Of a stretch of DNA of 64,000 bases, positions 39,289 to 47,960 are shown one piece after another. Each line of letters begins with the position of its first letter. The first letter of the stretch is position 1. The stretch is taken from the NCBI GenBank assembly GCA_018697195.1, contig CM031857.1:62068069-62132068 (forward strand), written 5' to 3'. This stretch comes from Certhia americana (Eukaryota > Chordata > Aves > Passeriformes > Certhiidae). The notes below the pieces were generated by a model. It was not told where the DNA came from. It searched no databases and was given only the letters and a program-made list of their open reading frames with translations. The position numbers were made by a program, and so were the translations under genes.

Positions 39289-40366
39289 TGTTTAGCTTTT
39301 GTTTCCATTTCTTGGGTTTTTTTATGATATTGGATGTCTGTTGCACAGGAGTTGATGATATCATGTCCACATACCAAAGAAAACTTTTGTTAGACAGGTG
39401 CATTAGATGAAAGCTTGTGTGCTTCTGTATGCATACAGAAAAAGTTGCCAAAAAAGAGAAGGCTGAAAAAAAAAAAAAAAGAGTGCTGAGAGATAATTTC
39501 TGAAAGTCTCCCAGGAACAGAATATCTCCAGAAACTGTCAGTCCTTTTGAAGCTGCAAGAACTGGCAAAGTCAGAGGGGCAGAAGCACCTGAATGTATTC
39601 AAGGCCACTAACATCTGCTTTAACAAAACGCTCTTTAGTTCTAACCACATCCAAGAGGTAACAGCTCTACGTGTTTCCTCTGCAGACAGAAATTACAGGT
39701 TCCTGTATATATATGTCTGTTAAAACATAGGACTCACAGAGGTATTTTCTAACCACTTAGTAAGAAACTGGTGGCACATCTTTGTGACCCTTGGCACCTG
39801 AATAAGCTCTTGGGGTAGGGTTCTCAGGTGATGATCCAGGAATATTTCTATGAATGAGAGGGGGATCTTAGCTGTGAAGCAGTCAGAGTTACTGTGTAAA
39901 ATTATTTCTATAAGCAACAGCAGCTTAATAAAAAAGAATAGCAGCTCAATTATTATAAGATGTTCTAGTAAACACTGGTTGTGATCTGTCTTCACAGTGC
40001 ACCCTTCAAACTTGAAAATTCTTTTGTGGCAGGGAGAAGAAATAGTGGGCTGCTCCTGATGGGATGGAGAGCCGGGGGCCAAGGACAGGGAAATGCCCTC
40101 AGTGACAGACACAGATCCACAGATCTTCCTGAACAACAAGAGCAGAGCAGGTCTGCTGCTAGTAAATAGGTTCAGTCAGCAGCTGGCAGCAGCTGTGTGT
40201 ACAGGGTCCAAGGTCCCCTGTCAGGATTCAAGTCAGTGTACAGGCAGAGCTCTATAGGAATCAGTTCCTTGTACACCCTACATATTCAATCCAGAACTGT
40301 CCTGGCTCTATTAAATACAAATGCTCTAACAGCATTTAAAGAATCAAAATCTATAGCCTCACATAC
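35911..40366. other. Non-coding stretch with A-rich tracts
   Basis: No gene or transposable element recognised. It contains an (AATT)n run near 38420, A30 at 39251-39280 and A15 or so near 39466-39480. The A tracts create artefactual Phe/Lys runs in translated frames. The 139-codon minus-strand frame at 39720-40139 is the longest in the region; it has a leucine/isoleucine/phenylalanine-rich centre but no known domain. Confidence 0.5.
39251..39280. repeat. A30 homopolymer
   Basis: Thirty uninterrupted A residues, the only long A run on the plus strand apart from A18 at 6236-6253. No retrocopy body was recognised upstream of it. Confidence 0.95.
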
Positions 40367-40372
40367 AATAAA
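40367..40372. repeat. Left 6-bp target-site duplication
   Basis: AATAAA, identical to 40931-40936 on the other side of the LTR. A 6-bp duplication is typical of ERVK/betaretrovirus-like and alpharetrovirus-like integration in birds. Confidence 0.8.
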
Positions 40373-40930
40373 TTTCGCGGTACGCTAGGGGCTCTGCTAG
40401 CTCAGTGGGATCGAACATCCCCGGAGCCGCGAAGGGATTGCTCAATCGCGGTTACCGCGGGTACAGGCGGCAGTGGCGGTTTCAAAGAACCGCGCGTTCT
40501 CGGAGCTTCGGGTCCGCTCCCGCGACAGAGACAGGATAAAGGAGCCAGGAGAGGCGATCTCTGGGGAGGTTCCAACAGCTTCTTTATTCAAAGAGACGCC
40601 GCTGAAGGGGACACCAGAGAGAGCGAACCCCGAGCCCCGCGGGGCACGGGTTTTATACGGGGTTACACGGAGGGGGGAGTGTGCATTTTGCTCAACCAAT
40701 GCCCAGAGCACAGGGGGGGAAAGAGCGCGATTCCCCGCCAGTTCCTGGACTAATGGGGTAATGGGGGGAAGGGGAGAAGGGTTACTGGAACCCATATAGG
40801 GTACAAACTGGGGGGATACAAAGTAAGAACAAACCAACGGGGGGAAAAACGGGGGAACATAGAAAAAACCAATTCACAATATGAACATTAAATATTAAAT
40901 AACAAATAGAAACCGATGCCGGCCGCAACA
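40373..40930 (-). mobile_element. GC-rich solo LTR with perfect 6-bp duplication
   Basis: A 558-bp LTR in an AT-rich background. On the minus strand it starts TGTTGCGG. A TATA box (TATAAAA; plus-strand 40651-40657) is followed about 65 bases later by AATAAA (plus-strand 40583-40588), so R is longer than in the 35.6-kb LTR. It ends ...CCGCGAAA rather than the usual CA; the two ends are imperfect inverted repeats. A GC-only palindrome (gccccgcggggc, 40634-40645) lies just downstream of the TATA box. Many CpG dinucleotides are retained, which suggests recent insertion or protection from methylation-driven decay. The 108- and 131-codon frames over it are by-products of GC richness. No internal retroviral genes. 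Confidence 0.85.
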
Positions 40931-40936
40931 AATAAA
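40931..40936. repeat. Right 6-bp target-site duplication
   Basis: AATAAA, pairing with 40367-40372. A T20 run begins three bases further on (40939-40958). Confidence 0.8.
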
Positions 40937-41228
40937 GATTTTTTTTTTTTTTTTTTTAGGATACCAGAGAACTCACTCTAATTTCTGTGTCACAGAGATA
41001 TGTAGATTTCATAGTTCACAGGATCTACACTCTATTGAATGTAGATCCTCTGCACCATTTCACCTGTGAAAAGGAAACACTCTCACAGACACAAATGTAG
41101 CCAGTATTGCTCAAACTTTGGATCATGACTTAGTTTTGCCAGGGAAGAAGGGATAAAAGTCAATGATAAAATGTATCTTTCAGAATTAGGGTGGAAATTT
41201 GGTCTTATTAACCAAACAACTTTATGTC

Positions 41229-41920
41229 TGTCTTGGTTTGTATGAAAAGTGTCTGCTAAGGAAGGCACTCCCTTGGAGTGGTGAATGCAAACCCCCTCCC
41301 TCTGAATTATCATTTTGAAATTAAGGGGCTCTCAGGCAAAGATATGGGTTTAGGAATAACATTTCTTTATTAGGAGAATTAAAATAAAAATGTGGTTATA
41401 CAAAAAAACAAACCCACTGACAGCCAGAATACAAACTGACACCCCGTTGGTCAGGGTGTTGCTAACAGTCCAATAAAATGGTGGCTGCAGTCTTTCTGGA
41501 GTGGCAGATATAGTTCTGTTGAAGCAATGATCTTGCTGAAAGGGGTAGATTTCCTCTAGAGGTCTAGTGGTGATAGGTGGACCTGGTCTTTCTCTGGGAA
41601 TCCAGCAGAGGAAGATTGCCTTGGTGATCTGAATAGCAGATTTTTATCCAGGTAGAAATCCTTGGTTCCTCCCCCTGGGTGGAGCATCTCCAAATGAGAT
41701 GATATAAGTTTATCAGTCATGCAGTGAGACTCAATGGCCCATTAGCAGAAAATATCCCTCTGGAGGGAGGATGGGTGTGGAAGAGATAAAGAAACTGCCT
41801 CTGCTGTTTTTTTTAACAGCTGGCTCATTTAAAGAGGATTACCCCACCCCCTGCCCCGGTTTCAACAGATGGTGATAGAATACACACTGCTGGTTACATC
41901 TTGCACTGAAACCTAAGACA
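41229..41920 (-). mobile_element. Solo ERVL-like LTR, inverse relative of 22.4-kb copy
   Basis: A 692-bp LTR. On the plus strand it runs from 'tgtcttggttt' to 'acctaagaca', with a perfect 5-bp target duplication atgtc (41224-41228 and 41921-41925). Sense orientation is minus: the polyadenylation signal AATAAA is the complement of 41366-41371, and a TATA-like box is the complement of 41641-41648. Shared blocks with the 22414-23128 copy, in reverse, include 'gtctgctaaggaaggca' near 41251, 'ttaaggggctctcaggcaaa' near 41321 and 'cagatggtgatagaa' near 41866. No internal retroviral sequence. Confidence 0.88.
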
Positions 41921-42868
41921 ATGTCTTTAAATGAAAATTCAGAAAAGCCAGATGGAGAAAAAATTTTGCAAATATAAACATTATTTTGTTATATTTACAA
42001 AGTGGCAAAGAATTTTTCATCACAACTAAAACAAGTTTATAAATCTCTCTCCTCTAGTTACTGTGCAACATGCAGTGCTCCACAAGGTATTGTTTCTATT
42101 CCCACTCTGGCTGGGTATTTAGAAGAGATCTGAAACTTCAAAGTCTTGGCCTTCTAAAGCACAAAACCATAACACTATAGGAAAATTTATGCTAGTAGGA
42201 TTTGTTTGATCAAAAGTAGTGCTAATCAACCAGAATTCCCTAACAATCAATGAGGAGAAATAAGGACTTGAGGGACAAAATAGCTGCCAAAACAGAGGTT
42301 ACTGGAGTCATTTAGAGATCACAGTATTTCCCACATATTTTCAAGCTTTATTTCTGAAGCACACAGGAGATCCTCAGAGAAGAGTGAGTCTGAGCAGCAG
42401 TCAAACCTGTTTTGATGCTGCCAGAAATCACCCTGTGACAACTCCCGCCCAGGTTGGGCACAACTTTCCTGAAAGAGGAAAAAATTTTTTTTTTTTTTTT
42501 TTTTTACTTCATCTAGTGGGGCATTACATGGGTACCCACATGTCAGGTGTACATATCTGGCACCATGGGTTTCTGCCACACTGACAAGTACATTAGTAGG
42601 GGGTACTGATCATCAGGGATGCCCAAAAAAACAGCACTCACATCTACCCCAGGGAGAAGTGGGTTTGTTGTGTGATTCTGGGTTGGGGATTAGAAATTCT
42701 ACAATGAGTTGTGGAAAGGTTTTTGGGATATTGGTCCTGAATGTGTAGTTCAATGACTGCTGATTAATTGCATATTTTTAATGAATCAATAGATCATTTC
42801 TATACTGATTTCTTTCAAGCTGAGTGCTTGAGTTTTTTGGTTTTTTTTCCCTGCCACTTACAAGCTAA

Positions 42869-42896
42869 ATTATTAATTATTTTCTTAATTAATAAT
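42869..42896. repeat. AT-only hairpin, 11-bp stem
   Basis: Arms attattaatta (42869-42879) and taattaataat (42886-42896) are perfectly complementary around a 6-base loop. It could be a cruciform or simply an AATT-rich low-complexity patch. Confidence 0.7.
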
Positions 42897-43833
42897 GTGG
42901 CAATCTTATATCCACAACAAAATCAAAATTATTTCAACTGAAAGAATAACCTAGATATAGAATGTGTCCATTTGAAAACAGAAGCAAGCAGAATTCGAGA
43001 AATTAAAGCTATGAAATATTATAAAAGATATGAGAATCTATAAAATATGACTGTTTTAATTTTCATGTTCTATGCCATTAAGAGCAAAGGGAAGGTAAAT
43101 AAAAAAGCTGTTTAATTATAAAATCCTAACTATCCAGATGTTTAGCAACTTGCAGGTGTTACATTTGTCAGCATTTTTCTCATATCATTATCAACTTCAA
43201 ATTATGTATTTAAAAAAAAAAATATTCTTCCTAGGGCCCTGAAATTTCACTTGAGTGACCTTGGACTTCCTCTTGCAATGTTTTTTGGTACCAATATAAA
43301 ACAGTAGGTGTGGGTAGTATTCCAAAGCCTCTGCTGATCTAGTCAGTTTTGTGGTGAACTTGCTGATGCAGATAAAGTGCTCTGGTTCCTTGTTAGTTAA
43401 CTCACAATATGGGTGAAATAGCACCAGTGTTTTATCTACTATGTTTTAAGTGTGCTAACGTGATATGATATTTTATATATATAATCACACTATTAACATT
43501 TCTTAGTAATATTTCTTTGCTTGGGGCTATGACACTTCATAATCTTTGAAGTTCCAAGAAGATATCCTACTGTCTTTGAACTCAGCTGAAAAAACATTGA
43601 TTTTGCAAGGTTTAAGATGATCCATGAAGTCAGCTGAAGTAATGTACTGCACAAATCCAAATTGCCATGATTTGAAAGAATTTAGCTCTCAGTTTTAAAA
43701 TTTCTGTATCTCACCAAGTGTTGCAAAATAGATCCTTTTGTTGCAGCATTGTTCTTGTCTGTGCATGTTTCATCCTAGTACAGAGAGCTCTTTAGTAACA
43801 TTTCTTTTACTTACTTAAGGCTGGCTGGAGGCT

Positions 43834-43890
43834 GGGGTAGGGGGGGTTAGGGTGTGAGAGGGCAGGGGATGTGGTGGGGTGGGGGAAGGG
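43834..43890 (+). other. G-run cluster, potential G-quadruplex
   Basis: Eight runs of three or more G occur on the plus strand within 57 bases, spaced by 1-6 bases (for example ggggtaggggggg and ggggtggggg). This satisfies the usual four-runs-of-three pattern several times over. The surrounding sequence is AT-rich, and no promoter-like element was seen next to it. Confidence 0.75.
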
Positions 43891-46800
43891 AAATAAAAGA
43901 ATCATAATTATATTCTCTAACTGCAAAATTTAAGGATTTTATTTGGTTGCTCTCTGCCAAAATAAAAATAAACAAGAAGTTATATAGATATGAAATTTGC
44001 CTCCATAAGTTGATCACTAAAAGAGAAAAAACACTCTTTTTCACATCTATTCTGTTTCTGTGAATTTTATTAAGTCCCCATTTTTTGATTATCTGTAGAG
44101 CAGTCAGGTGAAATGTGCTGCTTCTCCTTCTTTCTCCCATCCTCCCTGTTTTCTGGAGGTTAGGGAGTTTTCTTGTGAGCTAGAAATTACCTTCTGATCT
44201 TTTTGAATATATCATGGACAAGGTCTCTAAGCTAAATAGTAGAGCAAAAATCAGGTTTGTACACTCATTTTTATCTCAATAACATAATTGATTTCATGTC
44301 ATAATTGACAATATATTCTTCCACCTTTTAAAAGAAAAAACCCAAACAGAACAACCATATCAGTAGTTCTTGGAGCAAGTAACTGTACTTTAGCTATGAT
44401 GATTGAATGTATTCTATTCTGTTTTCAAAATAAAAACTTGGCTTCTGCTTATGTGGAGTTTATTAAAATTTTAGGTACTATAATAGCTCTAAAAATGGTA
44501 CATGTTCATCCCCTTGAAATATTAACAGAATGTAGTTGACCAGGAACACTAAGAAGTTTCTTTGTCATAACTGCAATACATTTTACATGAAACTATTATA
44601 ATTAAACATTATTACAGCTGTACTAGATTTTAAATACTGATGATTTTGTTTCTGTAATATTGTGATAACATGCTGTCTTTCATCTGAAATAATTCTTGAG
44701 GAGCTTACATTTTAATAACAAAAAAATATAGGTGAAGTTACACTATTCCCTGACATAAGAGGTAGCATTTAATTTAAAATAATCTGACTTTGAATGAAAA
44801 ATTCAAAAGTTATAAATTTAGAAATTTATTTGTAATAATTTTCTTGTAATAATGTATTTTCTGTAAGCTGACTAGAAGATGCTATTTTTCAGACAACAAA
44901 ACTCAAAGAAATTTCTGAAACATAGAATAAATGCCTTCAAAGAATTAAGTAAACAGCAACAAAACCATCAGCTAAGAAGATTTCCAGAAGCTTGCTTTTC
45001 TCAAATTCATATTTAGCAACAAAGGAGGAGAATAACTCACACTAATTTCTCAGGCCTACAAGGGCCTGAGATTGATGATTTCTGTTTCACAGGAAATCTT
45101 CACACTTCAGAAAGTAATTCCTAATAGACAACTTGAAAAATCAGTGTTTAACTCTGCCATATCTATTTATCTTAACATTATGTGTGACAATCCAATCTTA
45201 AGGGATGGATCATCACCTTATTTCAATGGGAAGACCAAAATAATTCATTTAGTTTAAATTTAATTAAAAAATCAGACACTGCCCCTTGTTTATCCAGATG
45301 TTAACAATCCAAAGAATAAAAGATAGAAAATGTTTTTTCATTAAGTTTTTCTATGTATGTGTACATATTGTAATCAGGTGTGTACAGAAATAATCCATTT
45401 AATCTGTAAAAATGTCAACAAACTCAGTACATTTATTTTAGGCCTTTTTAACAAAATTACTAGAGAATATTGCTTGTTGGTATATGCACAAGTTGCTTGC
45501 AAAGGCAGAAATATTTACAGTTCTTTAAATAGTGGTTTATTTTTTCTTCCTTGGCTGTGATATATTTGTATTTAAGTTGTTTTCGTTGGCTTTCTAAATC
45601 AGAGGGAGGACAGTTTTGTCTGTAAAAAATATAATTTACTCATTTCCCATGGGGAAAAAAAAAAATCTGTGCTGAATTGAGATGAAGTGGTGGGGTTTTT
45701 AAAATCTCATATTTAACCAGTTTATCTGTTGGATATTTGAAGTGGTGTATACAGTTCGAAATAGATGTAATGACCATTAGTGTCTAAATTCTTCATTCAA
45801 GAGACACTGCATCCAGTAATAATCATTTGTCTTCAAGCATTGCTGTCTGATACATCTTTGTAGACTGATTCATTCAGTGATTCAACAATTTTATTTTGTT
45901 CTACAATGTTGTGTTGTGCTTAATTGCAATAATGGTATATTAAGATGCATTGATTTTTTATTATATAAATGTTTTATGTCTATGCTATAGAATATCACTA
46001 TGGAACTGTATTTTGAAGAAGAAGAATCCTTTCTACTGTTCATACTGAATCTTTTGACTGAGCTATGAATTTAATATCTAGAACTTTTAAACACACTTTC
46101 AAGTGCTGTCTAGTTAGATTTTTTTGTAAACTTTTTTTTTTTTTATCCTTATCCATTAACTAGACTCAGCTTTTAGCTTTACAGTAGTATTCCTTGCACT
46201 CAGGAGCAGACAATAAATATAATATTTGACATAAGGCTGCAACTTATACTTGTGATGATCCATTAGAAAGGAGAAAATAAAAAATAAAAATTTAAATAAT
46301 AAAAATTTATTACCACCTACACAAAATAAATGAAAAACAAATGAAGAAAGCAAGTCCATATGCCTGAAAACTGATGGGAGTTCTGAGAAATTTAGGTGAA
46401 GTTGTTTGTGAGTTTATCCTGTGCCCATGCTGAGATATACCAACCTACAATCAGGCTTCTGTTCAGGTAATGTTTGTGAATGGGGAAAAGAAAGAGAGAG
46501 GACATCAATTTGTTTAGGGTAGATCAGATTCACATCACTGTGCAGTCCTCCAATTACTATTGTGTCTCTTCCATTTTCTTAAAGCTGCATATAGCAAAAA
46601 GAAGTCATGTAGGAAACTTTTTGACAGTGTAGAAAGATTCTGGTAGTGGATATCAAAACTTTCAGTGTCGCGATTCAGAATTCACTATAGACACTCATAA
46701 AAATGTCCAAAAATAAAAAGATAAAAAAAAGTGTAAGAGAATGCATTAAGAGGTCTTTTACAAGCCGGATGAAATAGAACTATAAAGACCACTCTTGTGG

Positions 46801-47067
46801 TATCTCAGAACCCAGGACATTCCTCTGGCTGTCCTGGATGGCTCAAGACCCTAGCAAGGGTTTCAGAGACCTTGGCATGGAGTCAAAAACCCCTGTGCCT
46901 TTGATTTTAGCCCATGGGCGCAATTACCATCCTTGTGTGAGGATTTACAGGCCACCAGAGTTTGAGTAGAGCGATAGTTAATTTGTCACAGGATAAAAAG
47001 TAGAAGTTTGGGGTTTTTAGAATGGGGGTTCAGGGGGCAAGATGGAGGAATCTGGGCATGTCCTGTC

Positions 47068-47171
47068 CTTCTTCTTCTTCTTCTTCTTCTTCTTCTTCTT
47101 CTTCTTCTTCTTCTTCTTCTTCTTCTTCTTCTTCTTCNNNNNNNNNNTCTTCTTCTTCTTCTTCTTCTTCT

Positions 47172-47210
<39 letters not shown>

Positions 47211-47217
47211 TCTTCTT
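47068..47217 (+). repeat. (CTT)n/(GAA)n microsatellite with assembly gap
   Basis: Pure CTT repeats run from 47068 to 47137. Ten Ns follow, then pure repeats to about 47194, then CCT-interrupted repeats to 47217. The repeat phase is the same on both sides of the Ns. Translated frames here (poly-Ser, poly-Leu, poly-Phe, poly-Lys, poly-Arg, poly-Glu) are artefacts. GAA/TTC arrays can form triplex structures and are hard to assemble. Confidence 0.95.
47138..47147. other. Assembly gap (10 N)
   Basis: Ten Ns within the (CTT)n array. The true length is unknown, and the array may be much longer than shown. Confidence 0.99.
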
Positions 47218-47747
47218 GTCCTCCATCTTCTGCTGTGATGGTGGCACATTTTAAGTGGTTTAGAGCAAAGACAGACTGTCCAACAAAGGTGATAGGTATT
47301 GGAAAATTATTGTAAATAAAGTACATGTAGTTCTTAGTATAAAAAGTAAACACCACCCTGAGGGCGGTGATTGTGCCTCAACCCAACCGGCTGAGTGGAC
47401 CTCTGCAAGTCAGAGAAAGAATGCAATAGATAAGGAAAAAAAAAACCAACCTTGAAAAGCAGGACCAACACCTCTCGAGTCCTTCTTCTGTCACGGGGTT
47501 GGGAGAAAAGGACTTTCTAAAATCTTGGGAGCCATAAAATCATCAAAACCCAAGAGTAGTAAGTTCTTAGATTTTGGAAAATTTGAATTTTCAAAAGAAT
47601 GAGGAAAGACAGAATACCTTTGCTATAACTTTGCTAAACAAATACAGAGTTTCCACAATTTCATAATATGTAAACACAAATAACAATTAGCTGACTAAAT
47701 GTTGTAAGAAGCATAAAAAAAAATTGTTTAATTATTTGGATTCAATA

Positions 47748-47960
47748 TTATGAAGAAGTTCCTTACTGTGAGGGTTGTGGTGTTGAAACAGGCTGTCCAG
47801 AGAGGTTGTGGATGCCTCATCCTTGGAAATTTTCAAGGCCAGGTTGGATGGGGCTTTGAGTATCCAGGTCTAGTGGGAGGTGTCTCTGCCCATGGCAGGG
47901 GGATTGGAACTAGATTATATTTAAAGTCCCTTATAACCCAAAACCAAGATTCTATGATAC
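47748..47960 (+). mobile_element. CR1 LINE 3'-end fragment
   Basis: Contains the CR1 ORF2 end and 3' UTR landmarks: 'gaagaagttccttactgtga', 'agaggttgtggatgcctcat' near 47800, 'caaggccaggttggatgggg' near 47834 and 'gggaggtgtctctgcccatg' near 47875. The terminal octamer region is 'agattctatgat' (about 47948-47959). It is less diverged than the other CR1 pieces, 5'-truncated and about 210 bp long. Confidence 0.88.

Larger units (their letters stand above)
41921..46795. other. Non-coding stretch, no gene recognised
   Basis: No recognisable exon or repeat family. Contains T22 (42485-42506), an 11-bp-stem AT hairpin at 42869-42896, a G-run cluster at 43834-43890, and a 9-bp inverted repeat at 45048-45071. 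A 75-codon minus-strand frame (43197-43424) and a 97-codon one (43847-44140) have no domain. Confidence 0.5.
46796..47519 (+). mobile_element. ERVK-like LTR carrying an expanded (TTC)n array
   Basis: A probable LTR starting 'tgtggtatctcagaaccca'. Plus-strand signals are a TATA box 'tataaaaag' (47338-47346) and a degenerate polyadenylation region 'aatagataagg' (47424-47434). Just after the TATA box is a hairpin ('accaccctgagggcggt', 47353-47369) where R would lie. Blocks such as 'gttcagggggcaagatggag' and 'attggaaaattattgtaaat' match an avian LTR family I recall, in which a short CTT tract is normal. Here that tract has expanded (47068-47217). The 3' edge, near 'gactttcta', lacks a clear CA, and no duplication could be paired. 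No internal genes. Confidence 0.7.

Noticed and set aside
39720..40139. 139-codon minus-strand open frame
   Set aside because: No homology recognised; its Leu/Ile/Phe-rich middle simply reflects AT-rich sequence, and no splice or start context supports it.
40383..40425. tRNA-like words ('tagctcagtggg', 'gttcgatccc' on the minus strand) in the GC-rich LTR
   Set aside because: A-box-like and B-box-like words are on opposite strands and too close together; no acceptor stem, anticodon arm or tRNA-length fold can be drawn.
40442..40837. 131-codon and 108-codon frames over the GC-rich LTR
   Set aside because: GC-rich LTR sequence lacks stop codons by composition; the frames cross the TATA and polyadenylation signals.
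43197..43424. 75-codon minus-strand frame with a less AT-driven composition
   Set aside because: I looked for splice sites and a known domain and found neither; kept out of the annotation.
45048..45071. 9-bp inverted repeat (tctcaggcc / ggcctgaga) as a terminator or regulatory hairpin
   Set aside because: A short stem with no associated gene or T-run; expected by chance at this window size.
46986..47356. Long frames of poly-Ser, poly-Leu, poly-Phe, poly-Lys, poly-Arg and poly-Glu
   Set aside because: They are six-frame readings of the (CTT)n microsatellite with Ns inside an LTR, not genes.
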